Notes under the pieces: generated by a model
Seen by the model: only the letters and a program-made list of their open reading frames with translations
What the model was told of the DNA's origin: nothing
Database searches by the model: none
Shown: positions 43,601 through 55,230 of the stretch, one piece after another
How the letters are laid out: the number at the start of each line of letters is the position of its first letter
Numbering within the stretch: position 1 is the first letter of the stretch
From: Fragilaria crotonensis
Taxonomy: Eukaryota > Bacillariophyta > Fragilariophyceae > Fragilariales > Fragilariaceae
Reading direction: 5' to 3'
NCBI GenBank assembly: GCA_022925895.1
Contig: JAKSYS010000033.1
Coordinates: 1 to 64,000, forward strand
DNA: 64,000 bases
Made by a program: the position numbers and the translations under genes

Positions 43601-44034
43601 CGTAGACTAATTTTGAATCAACATTACATAAATGGAATCTAGAGTATATGTTGAAAACGTTTTGAATAACATGTGAATATACATGATGCGACATGTATAA
43701 TAACAGACAAATTGAAACCAGGCGCAGTACAATGTAAAGGGGAATTTGACGTAGACATATTTTGAATCAACATTACATGTACAGAATAGCGTGTTTGTGC
43801 ATAAAGATTTGAATACAGTACCATGTGGATAGACCTGTGTCATGTAAAATACCAAACTGTACAGAGGCACGGCAATGTACGTATGTTTATTTCAAACATA
43901 CCAGGAATCCTGAGAACTACGTGAGAACAAAGCTCATAAATATTGTACCACTCAGAACAACACAAGAACATAGAAGAGAGAAGCGCAAACAACACACCAG
44001 CTGAAACAGGTAAGACTGACAACTCCAAAACACA

Positions 44035-45804
44035 ATGATGAGCCGGCGTCTTCGGAGTTCAACCACAGAAACAGACCAAGGAGTTGGTGCAGTTGGGAAC
44101 AGGATGGTGGAAGAAAACAACAGCAGATACAAAGCGTACACACTGCAGTCAGAATCATTGGAAAAACAAGGTGAGCATGTCAACAACGACAGTGAATCAA
44201 GTGACGACGAGGCAATCATTGATGGGGAGAACGGGCAGGAAGACAACCAACTTACCGATCCAAACAGGGACTCCAGAGCGCATGCACGCATTGGTACTAG
44301 AGGACTAGGGCGACGAGGACCAAACTCAACATTTGCACAGGTTCCGAACAACGTCGAGACTCCATCCAGAGAGGCTGAGTTTGAGGCATGGCAGATGTTG
44401 CAGTTGAATCCAAGTCACATCCACCAAGTGAGAAATGGAACAAACCCATCAAGAGCTAGAGAATACGTTGATGCTGGACGGAGCCGGATGAATTCAACAC
44501 TTGTACATGATGCCAACAGCGTCTCGCATCCATCCATGGAGGTGTTGCTTGAAGCATGGCGAATGCAACAGCAGCAAAATACCCGGCAAAACCACCTACA
44601 AGCAAGAAGTGGAAGGAATATAGGTACACAAGACCAACGCGGTGAACAGGGGTGGAATTCAACACTTGCACATGATCTGAACAGCACCGAGCATGAAGCG
44701 CAGCAGCAAAACCCACGGCAAAATGAGCAACCAAGACACCTTCCAGTGGATCCAATGGTGCGTCGTGCAGACAACATTGCATTTCAAAACAATGGACAGC
44801 TTTATGACCAACACCACCAGCCACCTGTAGCGGGGGTCCAAGAAGGACAGAACAATACGTATAATGGAGATGTGGGTGTGGACGAAACCAGTAGAGCAAT
44901 CACTGGTGCAGGGAGGAAAGCATTCTAGTACAGAATTGCAAAGCAAATGCAGGAACGACACATCAGGCAACGGATCCAAAGTACTGTGAAGAGCCGCATC
45001 TTCAGAAAAGTCAAGTTCATCACAAGCACAGAGTACTACGAGAGAGTCATGAAGGTTATTGTTGAACAGGAGAAACCAGAGGACAAGGCAAAGTTTGTAA
45101 GAGTATACAAAACATGTGTCGTGGGAGCTGTCAACTCCAAGAGGAGTGCCTGCGCACAGGCAGCAGCGGAGGTGGTCGGAAAGCTACTAAAGGAGAAGAA
45201 TCATCAGGATGAGGTGGCACCGGCGCCCTATTCCATTGAAACACTATGCAAGCTCCGCCAGTCATAAACTCCTGAAGAAAAGGAGGCGTTCCAATGGTTT
45301 GTGGGTGAACTCCTGGAATGTGTGGTTGGAAAGACAACATGGGGAAAAAAGAAGTATCAAGCAAGGATATCGGAAGCAGTTTATGCCAACACGACAGATA
45401 AGATTGTCACAGTTTCTGATGAGGCGTTTGGCTTGGTTCTATACGAGAACTACATTGACAAGTGGATTACAAAATATCACAACCCATCTACTCACGGTGA
45501 AGGACGAGGAAAGAAAATTTTGGGGAAATACACTCGGAGCAGTGTTGGATATACGGAGTATGGAGGTTGGAGTGAAGAAGGCGTGCTGCGTTTCAACGAA
45601 CTGTGCAGTCTGGTTGAGGAGGACAGAAGAAGTCGGAATGCAAGAGAAGCCGAGGAACAGGTGATGCTCAGTCTACGGCAACAACGATTTGGAGAGCAAT
45701 CACAGAATGGTGTGGAGAATAGGAATGATCAGCAGAGTATCATTGATTCTGAAAGGAGTTTGGAAAGAAACGTGGAAATAGTCAACGCATACATTGAGTT
45801 GTGA
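44035..45804 (+). pseudogene. unrecognised gene: one 590-codon frame with two in-frame stops
   Basis: From the ATG at 44035 one reading frame runs to 45804 with only two stops, TAG at 44926 and TAA at 45265, and no shift. The first 297 residues are hydrophilic and Gln/Asn-rich, with a repeated NSTL(A/V)HD motif. The middle part is basic and helical (RQRIQSTVKSRIFRKVKF). The last part has TTWGKKKYQARISEAVY, EAFGLVLYENYIDKW and YGGWSEEGVLRFNEL, which look like a folded domain. I think such proteins are repeated in diatom genomes, but I cannot name the family. Protein-like sequence beyond both stops suggests either recent point decay or readthrough. A minus-strand gene converges on it (47400-46077). 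Confidence 0.45.
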
Positions 45805-46076
45805 TAACATGAATTTTTTTGTTGTGATTCCATCGGCACAGTGAATATGGTACTACAGTAGTACCGTTACACACAGAAATTGTAACAAATGCGAATGAAC
45901 TGACAATATAATGGCACATCAACATCCTCAACATTGAACATGAACAAAGAAAGGTACATGTGACAAAAAGGTGTGATTGTGATCAAACCAATGTAACAAA
46001 TTTGGTACATTCAAAAATGTTCGGTGGGCTTCCTAAAATTGTTACTTGTATACTTGTACATACGAGGTGTACGAGA

Positions 46077-47400
46077 CTAGAAAAAATTGGTTACATGTAA
46101 AAAAATATTAACATGTAACCTGACCAGGGTTGTGATGACTTTATGAGTAGTAGAGCGCTCTGCAGTCGCGCTGTCGATGGCCTCGGCGTTGCTAGCCGCT
46201 TCATCGTTGTCGTCGTCGTCGGTTTCGGTGGCCCTGGTAGAATAATTGCGCCCAATAGGAGTAGTAAGGATGCCCTGGGAGAAGGTTGCAGCTGTTGGAT
46301 GGTTTCTGGTGGCGCGGGAAGGTGGATTGCGCTCGGAGTTGGCGCGTTCGATGGCCTCGGCGATGACGGCCGCTTCATCGGTGTTAGATTCGTAGGTAAT
46401 TGCAGCATGAGTAGTGGGAAGCTTCTTCTTTTTCATTGTAGTTTGTTGATTGCCCAGTTTGGCTCTCTTAGAGCGAGTTAGATAAAGGGTGGGATGGGTG
46501 GGCGTAGCGGCAGGAATGTTGACATCTGCGCTCATGACGACTGGAGGCTCCGTTTCGGAGGCAAGAAAGGGGGGACGAGTCCTTCTTCTTCGACTTCTTG
46601 TCGGCTTTGGTAAGGTTAAAGCGAATGGTGGGCATGGTGGGTGGGGCTGAAATGCTGCTGAAAGGGCTGGGGCTGCTGTTAACTAAGTTCTTAATAAATT
46701 GTGTGCACTTTGAATCTGGGGGAGCTCTGTTGAAAAATTCTGTTATTTTCAGTTGCTTCAGATCTGACAGTTTAGATGGAAGCATAACTGAATTCCTGAG
46801 CCTAACTAACTTGAAGGTATCAGAGTTAAAAAGGGCAGAGGACGCCTGCCTAAGTCGGTTGATTCTAGGCGAGTGAACCATGATAGATTCTGCGTGCGAG
46901 CGCGGAGTGGAGGCCAGACCATGGTTAAATCGGGCGCACGCCAGGCCGGGGTCGCAGGCAGGTGGTGACGTCACGGTGACGGTATCGGTCGCTACAGTAC
47001 GAACGTTGGCCGGTGCTACGGTTTCAGGACTACTGGATGCTACGCTAGCGGCAGAGGAAGCGGGAGTGCTAGTAGCAGACGCGACGGTATACGCGTGTGA
47101 GTCTACGGGACGGGTATACTGAGCTACGGTATGACTAGGCGTAACTACAGTACATGTAGACGTAGACACATTGCTAGTAGGCGAAGCAACTGTGCTAGTA
47201 TCTGTAGGTACGATGCAAGTAGATGGTGCTACGTTGCGCGTAGGTGACACTACAGTATGTGGACGTGGGTGGAGTCCTACGGTGACGTCGGTAGCCAAGT
47301 GGGTACTAGTACACTGGCTATCGCTACAGGGGGACTGAACCATGATGACGGCGGGTAAAAAGTCGTCATGGTCAGTTACGCTGCTACGAAAATTATACAT
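46077..47400 (-). pseudogene. unrecognised Thr/Ser-rich gene convergent to 44035-45804
   Basis: The minus frame from 47400 has about 150 residues very rich in Thr, Ser and Val with a loose repeat (TVASPTS, TVVTPSH), then a basic part (LKQLKITEFF, MPTIRFNLTKADKKSKKKD). At about 46570 a run of six C on the minus strand separates it from the next frame, FLASETEPPVVMSADVN, which runs to a stop at 46077. It continues with YLTRSKRAKLG and acidic Glu/Ala-rich sequence. One C more or less in that run would join the two. I know no domain here. Its tail-to-tail position and odd composition suggest it belongs to the same accessory unit as 44035-45804. Confidence 0.4.
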
Positions 47401-47460
47401 TGTAGAAAAATGGGGGCCGGACTAAATATATTTACAGTTGGACAAATTTGTGAGAAATTG

Positions 47461-47514
47461 TTGATCATCAAATGATGATCAACTTCTTTTGATGAGTGTT
47501 CTTCAGGAACACTC
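47461..47514. repeat. two adjacent perfect hairpins
   Basis: 47461-47482 is a 10-bp stem (TTGATCATCA / TGATGATCAA) with a 2-base loop. 47494-47514 is an 8-bp stem (GAGTGTTC / GAACACTC) with a 5-base loop. They lie just upstream of the minus-strand gene start at 47400 and may mark the end of the accessory unit. Three tandem copies of a ~16-bp word (TGCACGTCTGAAGAG-like) follow at 47532-47581. Confidence 0.6.
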
Positions 47515-47903
47515 AGGATCACAAAAGAAACGGTGCACGTCTGAAGAGTGCACGTCTGAAAAGGTGTACGTCTGAAGAGGTCGTACGAGGCCGAGCGTTG
47601 GGCGAGAAAATGGTCGTTTATGCAACGAACGACATGAATTTGATCGTTGCAATTTTGGAGTGGGATATGATTCCCGTACGACAGTAACGATACGACGTAT
47701 ACTGTTTACTAGCCTAATGTGAAGTGTTGTACTGAATATGTAGACAGTAAAAATACGTAGGAGCGGTACTAAAAGTCTGTCACCTCGTCACCTTGTCGAT
47801 CAGAACGGCGAGCGACCATGACTTACGTTGACCACTACCGCGACGTCGACAGAGCACAAACCATCGATTGGTTGATTGATGTCTTGGACGGGTTCGACGC
47901 AGT

Positions 47904-48194
47904 TCAGCCTCCAGCTAGAGCGCATTGATACAATGCTGCCAACTCCTCTCCACAATGCCGCTTCCCCTTGTAGGAGCCCATTCCCATGAACGATTTGTGA
48001 CACAAGCTGTACTCCTTTTCGAAGTCCTTGCATGCTTTGGTTGCTTTCACTTGGCATTGTAGAAAGACGACCAGCGCGTTGTTTTTCTGGTCACCTGTAG
48101 CATTGATGTCAACATTCTTCTTCTTCGCAAGAGACTTGTAGTCAATAGAACACTTTTCATCGACCAGTTGAGACGGAAAGTCTGAGCCCTTCAT
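47904..48194 (-). CDS. twin-CX9C (CHCH) protein, probably mitochondrial
   Basis: Start taken at the ATG 48194-48192. The frame is open upstream to 48284, so a longer N-terminus or an upstream exon is possible (a CTCGCAG acceptor-like site sits at about 48286). The C-terminal part has two exact CX9C motifs, CKDFEKEYSLC and CGEELAALYQC, joined by a short basic loop. This is the helix-loop-helix of CHCH proteins, which are imported and oxidised in the mitochondrial intermembrane space. An upstream Cys pair (EKCSIDY, FLQCQ) may add another disulphide. It is 96 residues long with no transit peptide, as usual for this class. The exact family is not clear. It is divergently arranged with the Mre11-Rad50 fusion gene. 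Confidence 0.65.
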   Translation of the reverse strand: MKGSDFPSQLVDEKCSIDYKSLAKKKNVDINATGDQKNNALVVFLQCQVKATKACKDFEKEYSLCHKSFMGMGSYKGKRHCGEELAALYQCALAGG

Positions 48195-48628
48195 GATAGT
48201 TGACTCAATTCGTACGCTGCGTGTGTAGCATCCACGAGAGCAACGTTCAGCGCTGCTGTCTTGACATGCGCCTTCAATCTTCACTGCGAGAAATGGATGT
48301 CAACCACTGTTCTGGTCATCGACTTCGAAATTAGAGTTGATTTGTCAGAGTTGATTTGTCGTGCCGATAGGACAACTGCGGAGCGCGAAACTGTCCAGTA
48401 CCCCATACCCCATACGTCAGTACACAAGTAAGAAATCGACAGTATGCCCGGAGTAGGATGAACATTGGCCTTGCGGATATCATTGGCAATCGGTCGTCGA
48501 ATTAAACAGTCAAACCAAGCATCAACGACCACCTGAACACATGATTTCGCAGTGGTTGTCGCAATTGTCAGTCACACCGCACTGATTTCTTTCGCTCATT
48601 GAAATTGACAATCTGTCGAGTGCAATTC

Positions 48629-51600
48629 ATGACAACCAATGCCCTTCGTTTCGGGTTCCTAATTTTTAGCATGATTGCAAGAGTTATTTCGGCACGTCAT
48701 TATCCGGTAGCGTTCGCTGCACTTCGGAGGGGAACCACGAGGTGTTTGGCTATTGATGTAAATGCAAAACCATTTCAGGAAGGAGATCGCGTTGAGATAA
48801 ACTCTGATGATGGATCCATTCTAAGGGGAACTGTTCATGAAGTTCGAGGCGGTGGTTGGTATTCCATTCAAATTCTTGGCAGAGGTCACGCAGGAAGTGA
48901 TGCGTCAACTCAAACAAAAAAGTTTCGTGGCTCACAGCTGCAGATCTCAACACCACCTTTAGTTATCCCTGAGGGTCAAGTTGTACCTGCCGTTGATTCC
49001 AGTTTGGATGACAATGCAGCCGGACCCTATGACATCCTCCCACCCCCTCCTCCCCCAACAATCTTTGACTTGGACCAAGCTATTCTTTCTGGAGATCCAG
49101 TACTTCAACTGCACGACTCCCTTTACTTGAAACAAGTCGCTCATCACCTTTCCTTCACGAAGTGGGTCGTTTTCACAGATCTTCATTGTGCCCCCTCCAC
49201 GTTGGATACATGCCTCGAAGTTCTAGATTATGTACATCAAATGGCTGTAGAACGCAATGCTGGTATTCTCTTTCTCGGAGATTGGTGGCACCACCGAGGT
49301 ACAATTAGAGTTGACATCCTGAATTCGGTACTAGCATCACTCAAATCCTGGACGCAACCGATGGTGATGATCCCTGGCAATCACGATCAAGTCACTCTGG
49401 GCGGCCAAAATCATGGGCTCACACCACTTCAAAACGCCTATCAATGTCCTGAAAGTCAGATTCCGGGTCCGCTCATCTTTTCGCACCCTACAATATTTGG
49501 CCGCGCCCTGTTCATTCCGCATTTACGCGACAATGCGATTATGGAAAGTGTGTTGCAAAGTCCAGATTCGCAACATGCGACGGCAATATTCTGTCACGCT
49601 GATGTCATGGGTGCCAAAATGAATGACTGATTGTCTCGCAGGGTGGCGTCCTCCCTCAGTACTTTCCGCCGCGTATTCCCATTTATTCGGGACATTTTCA
49701 TAAACCACATGTCGTTTCAACGACCAAGTCACAGAATCATGTCGACATTGAATACGTAGGCTCGCCATACGAAACAAGCCTGGCGGAAGCTCATCAGGAC
49801 AAACACATTTTGGTGTTGGATTCTTCACAAGGGTGGAAAACTATGGAAACTCTCTCTGTGAATTTTGGTCGTAAACATTTTAGAGCTGACTCAATCGAGG
49901 ACCTCCTCATAAAAGAATCAAATGTTCAAGCTGGAGATCGTGTTGTGGTCACTGTTTCCAGTACAGACCTCCAGGATTTGAGGCGACGCCATCAAGACAG
50001 CGGACTACTAGGAGAGTCTGAATTTGATGCTGCTATTGCTCGTCTCCGAAAAGCTGGCGCGGCGGTGGAGATTCGTGAAGTGAAGGCTATTCCTAGTCGG
50101 GCTATCGGAGCCGGTGCCTTTGACCAGGACAAACGGCAGCTGGAAGAATTAACACCAGCCGTCACGCTAGCGTCGTACTTTGAGGAAGAAGTGAATCGAT
50201 CGTCCATGACCAACGCGACGGCAAGTGAATTGCTCAAAGCTGGTATGGAATTGCTTGAGGAGATGGAGGCTTCCAACGAAACGCCAACTTCCAGTATGTT
50301 AACTGACATTAAACTGTGCTCGGTGTCACTGGAGGGCTTTGGACCTTTCAAAGATCGCGTCACGTATCCTCTTTTGGATAGGGGATTGGTGCTACTGCGT
50401 GGCACCAACAAGGATGGAGGTTCGGATTCGAATGGAACAGGAAAATCATCGCTTGCGATGGCAGCACTTTGGGGTCTCACAGGTAGCATAGATCCTCGTC
50501 TCGTCAGCGACGCCAAGGTCGCAGACGTAGTCACGGACGGTTGTAAGACGACCAAAGTTGTCATCCAGGGGATGCTCAATGGAGAGGATTTCCGAATTAC
50601 ACGAACTAAGACCGCGTCAAAGACTGGATTGGTGTTTGTTCTGGGTGATAAGGACCTTACAACACAGTCATCTCGAGAAACACAGGAATTGATAGAAGAA
50701 ACACTTGGTGTTAGTTTACAAGTCTTGTCGCGCACAGTTTTTCACGGGCAGCATCTAGTTAACGGGTTGCTGGAAGCCACCGACCTCAAGTTCAAAGATG
50801 ATCTGGCCTTTATCGTCCCGGTCGATCTGTGGCAGCGCGCTGCAACTCTTGCGCGCGCCAAGGCTCGCGACGCCACAAAAGTAGTGACAGAATTGGGTGG
50901 TATGACAAAGCTCCGCGAACACGATTTGGCGGCTCTGCAGGTACAACGCGACGAGGCACTCGAAAGGAAGGAAATTCTACGATTGGCTTTAGAAGAAAAG
51001 CGAAAGTCAGCACAAGAGCAAGTTGACCGTTTGGTAAGGGCATCCGTCCAGTATGACATCGCTTCCATCGAGATGGAAATCGCATCATTGAATTCAAAAA
51101 TCACGAGTCTCACGAAAGAAGTCCAAGAGTGTAAGCAACACCGAGACGAGGAGCTTGAATGTCTGACATCAGTGTTCGATATTTTATCTCAGCGGGCAGT
51201 TGAAGCTAGAACTTTGGTCCAAAAAGCCCAGCGCGACCTTGATGTGACCTCAATTAAGCTTGAGATCGCGAAAGGTTCTCTTAAGTCCATTGAAGAAAAA
51301 TGGCAGATCGACTTGTCGTCCGAGTCGCTTCCTGTCTTGCAGATCCAAAAATGTCCGACGTGTTTCCAATCTATATCAGAGTGTGACGGCGATCAAGTCC
51401 ATGGCGAAATCAGAAAAGTTTTCCAGGACGAGGTGGACATTGCTTTGGTCGAACTTAGCAGTGCAAAGGAGGCGAACGAAAGCGCCACGAACGCCCTCTC
51501 TGAAGCCCGCTCTATCTTGGAAGTATACGAAAGCAGTCTCGACAAGGCACGCAACGATGTGGTCTATGCGAAGACAGAATTTAACACCAAGATCGCGAAC

Positions 51601-52413
51601 GTGGAAGCGTCGCTGGAAGATGCACGTGCACAACATTCTCATTACTCGGTTCAAATTTCCGATGCCTTTTCCAATATGAAGAGCAACGTTGAGTGCCAAG
51701 GCATCAAGGCTGCTCTGGAAGCCGAGGAGTGGTCACTTCGAAGCGCTGAAGAACGCGTAAATCAGCTGCAGCAAGATTGCTCTCGGTTGGAGGAAAATCT
51801 CTTGGGCATGATGTCTCAGGCAGAAACTCAACGATCGGTGGCATCGACTCTGTCTAGCCTCTCTGATGCCTTTGGTATGAAAGGAATCCAGAACTACGTT
51901 CAACAGAATGCTATCGAAGCCCTTCAACTGATTTCACAAGCATATCTCGACGAATTGAGTGACGGGTCATTGCGACTTTCGTTGTGTCTAGATGCTGGTG
52001 ACAGGATTGATCGCCGTGCCTTTGTCCGGTTACCAGATGGAGACTTCGCAGAGCGACCTCTGTCCTCCCTCTCGGGTGGCCAATGGCGGCGTTGCTCTCT
52101 TGCGTTGACTTTCGGCTTTCTGGATTTAATTTCTCGGCGGGGTCGACTTCGACCATCGTTGCTGGTGTTGGACGAACCTCTTACTCACCTGGACCGAAGT
52201 GGGAGGAGCCTAGTGGGGTCGCTGCTTCGCAAGTTGTTGGGAGGCGGTGAGGACATTGGTGGGCTTGGCAGTTCCGGAATTTGTGCGGGGACTATCATCA
52301 TGATTCTGCAAGATCTTGCAGCCGAAGAGTTGGAGGAAGCCTTCGATCACATCGACGAGGTAGTGAAGTATGATGGATTCAGTTCAGTATCAATAGACGA
52401 AAGGAGCGCCTAG
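48629..52413 (+). CDS. Mre11-Rad50 (SbcD-SbcC) fusion with plastid-type leader
   Basis: One gene encodes both halves of a nuclease-ATPase that opens DNA ends. The leader is a signal peptide (MTTNALRFGFLIFSMIARVISA) followed by VAFAALRRG, like the bipartite plastid presequence of diatoms. A small beta-rich segment follows (residues ~50-110). The phosphoesterase has all metal motifs: DLH (~183), GDWWHHRG (~216), GNHD (~250), CHADVMG (~321) and GHFHKPH (~354). The ATPase half has Walker A NGTGKSSL (~603), two coiled-coil arms around the zinc hook KCPTCF (~907), signature LSGGQ (~1147) and Walker B LLVLDEP (~1178). Total length is about 1260. A one-base shift near 49627 (GACTGATTG where GACCTGATTG would read through) breaks the frame. 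I suspect a sequence error because both sides are conserved. A start at TTG 48599 is less likely. Confidence 0.85.
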
Positions 52414-52458
52414 TACATTAACAACTAGCCATCCGGTTGCCCAGGATCACAGCAGACG

Positions 52459-54995
52459 CTACTTAGCTATCCCACTCTTGATGGAGCATCCAATCTGCGA
52501 AAGCCACTGGAACGTATTAATTGTGTCACCTCCTTTGTTGCGAGGTGAATCCAATGCAACGGTCGATGCTAGCAGATCTCCAGCCATGCTCACTTCGATG
52601 GGAGAACCCAAAGACAATCCGAAGTGGGTACGGGCATTTCCTCCTGTATTGGTCTCCATAGTGTCTGTCGCATACGTGAACTCAAGACCGACAGCAGAGG
52701 AATGAGTGCCGTCGCTCGAGACTACCATTAGAATTTTCTGCGATCGAGTTGGAACATCGCATACGTCGCCGGACACGCCATACGAGAGGGCGAGTCCTTT
52801 CTGGAGCTTCACACAGAGTCGTACAGAAAGGATGCGATCCGGAGACGCATTGATAGACATGAAGAATAGGCAGCGGTCGCCGTGAACGCAAACAAGAATT
52901 GAACTCGATGCAATGTTGTAACAAAGTTTGCGCTCGTCTTTGAGCAAGTGGCGATGAAGATGGCATAATGGTGCCTTGATTTCAATCTCCTTGCTGCTAT
53001 GGTGAGTGATACATACTTGCTTTGCACTGTAGGACGCAAGCCGAAAAGGCGACTCCTTCCCTGTCTTGAACGAAAACGGGAGGACCAAGTATTCCTTCAA
53101 TGGTTCTAGAAAGACTTCAAGAGTAGAACTCCGCATCATTCCGCACAGCACAACCTGTTCGATGTCCCATTCACTGGTGATTCCCGTTCGTTTCAATATG
53201 ATAATGGATGGATCTGCATACCAATAATGAGATTGGGTGTTTGCACGTTTCTTAGGCTGAATGATAGAAAGGAAAGCAAACGTTTTCTTCTCGACGGACA
53301 ATGAAAATAGTGTCTAGATGACTGCAATGGATCTGGCGCACGTGACAAAAAGCAGCCGTCAGATGAGGTATGCGTCCATCCTTTGCGGCACTTGACAACG
53401 TCCATGTGATGAAATCTCTGCAGCATGTCTTCGTACGCCATGAAGAACGTCCCATCACCTTTGGCGTACGATTTGTCACCCAAACGCCTCCTCAAGGCCG
53501 TCGTCCACTGGTCACTGCTGGCGCTCCACTCGCCTTTCCATTCTTTCTTTCCCCACGGATTACGAATGCGAACGAGCCGAATCGATGTGCGCTGTTTCTT
53601 TCGAACGGGCGACCCCTTCAAGAAATCCGTCATACTTTGTTGTTCCCCAACCAGCATATCATTGAGTTCAATCACATCCAATATACTGTACGCATGGCCG
53701 CCAACTAAACCGTCCCCACCCTTGGCGGTTGCCACACCCATGAGGAAGCCAGCTTCGTGGCACGACAGCAGACGAGCCCACAGATTTTCAAAGTCCCATA
53801 TGTTACCGTCAAAGACTAGCGTTTCGGTGGGCGCACCCGTCATATCCTGGAAGCCCTCTTGAATGAAGCCACCGCTCAAGTGCTGGTAGGAACCGTGGGC
53901 CTTGGCATATGCCTTTTCAATCAAGGCCGCCCACAGCTGACCATTCGGTACGGCACAAAAGGCAGGATGCACAGTAGATGCCAAATCAGTCGATGAAGTT
54001 GTCCCACCACGCAATGGGTCGACGATGCGTCCACCGTAAACCACAGGAAGGTGCGAATCCACAAGGACCGGTGTCCACTTTCCGTCTAGGCAGAGATTTA
54101 CTTGATAGCACCCCTTGTCATTAAGTTCACTGTGTGGAAGAAGCTTCTTGACGAGAAATCTCTTCTCGGCAACCACAGCCAGAGCTGAGAGAAACCAACA
54201 GTTTCCAACAGCCCCTTGTCGAACATCACCGGGAGAAAATCCGTTCTTAACTAGCGAGTGTTTGGTCGACGATCCAAAAAATTCCCACGCCATGAGAGAG
54301 TACCTCGTAGCATATCCAGCTCCCTTACTACCATTTCGATCATCCCATTGAAAAAATTTGCATTGATTCTGTCGATTGCCTCGTTGGCGTCCATTGCCAC
54401 AACAGAGGTAGAACCGTCCATAATTCGGTCCATCTGATTGTACTGACTTGGCAGCCGCTGGCAGACCGCAAACGCATTTAACGTCATCATCTGTCTGAGA
54501 GGTCTGTTTCCGACCATCCAGAGAGGATTGGTTTGGAGGAAAATCAGGATCCATGAATCGTTCCGATGATGACATTGCCACAGTCGCCATGCAGTTGTAC
54601 CACGTAATTGACAGCAATGGCTCGTCGTTTTCATCTTTATCGTGACTTGCAGTCTCATCATGACATGTCGCCTGCGGTTCCCGAGAGGGATGTTTTGATC
54701 CAGCAAGTGGCATGCTCGCTGCTGTAGCAGCAGCATCATCATCCGAAACTATCGTTCCTTCGAATGCCAAAATCAGAGCGTTCTGCACGTGGTAGTTCGT
54801 TTGTTGCAACCACTTTTCGGCATCACTTCGGTCTTGTGATCCCGAAAACTCTAGGAAGGTAAGCAATGCACACTCCTTGCTATCATTGCAATCTTCATCA
54901 TCCAACAGTTCGATGGGCCTAGAGGCGGACATGTCATCATTGAGCTGGTCGATTATCAGATATTGATCCGTCTTATCGCTAGGGTTACGGTTCAT
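52459..54995 (-). CDS. calpain-type cysteine protease with UBA-like and GRF zinc modules
   Basis: Start at ATG 54995. Residues ~40-80 resemble a UBA helix bundle (ALLTFLEF...DAEKWLQQT...VQNAL). Residues 174-217 are a GRF zinc finger (CVCGLP...GPNYGRFYLCC...CKFFQW). The CysPc core follows, with Cys266 in QGAVGNCWFLSAL, His434 in GGHAYSILDV and Asn479 in RIRNPWGKKEWKGEW, so the triad is complete. After RKGWTHTSSDG the frame must move by one base near 53310 to continue as FSLSVEKKTFAFLSIIQPKKR, a calpain C2-like region running to 52459. No plausible intron fits, since GT-AG pairs there enclose only ~30 bp. Intracellular regulated proteolysis is inferred from the family. No EF hands are present. 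Confidence 0.8.
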
Positions 54996-55178
54996 GGTTT
55001 GTGTTTTTCGGATGTACTCGAGTACTGTATTACTACACCGGTATTCCTCGTACTTGTTGTACTACCTGTATGTACGTATGTATGTGAGCATACACACAGC
55101 ATCGGGCTCCGTCCAATACTACACTACCTGGTACGACTTATGTGCACTCGATGTGCAACACAGCAACACTATAACACT

Positions 55179-55197
55179 ATAGAGGTTCGACCTCTAT
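55179..55197. repeat. perfect hairpin between calpain and RING genes
   Basis: ATAGAGGT TCG ACCTCTAT, an 8-bp stem with a 3-base loop, lies about 35 bp downstream of the RING gene stop and 185 bp upstream of the calpain start. Both genes are on the minus strand. It is possibly a 3' processing or mRNA-stability element. Confidence 0.5.
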
Positions 55198-55230
55198 TGA
55201 TTAAGTGTCCACTCCACCCACACTGCCTAG

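Noticed and set aside
49611-49641. 31-bp GT-AG intron explaining the break in the Mre11-Rad50 gene
   Set aside because: Too short for splicing, and it would remove conserved residues (GAKMND, LIVSQ) that read through cleanly with one added C.
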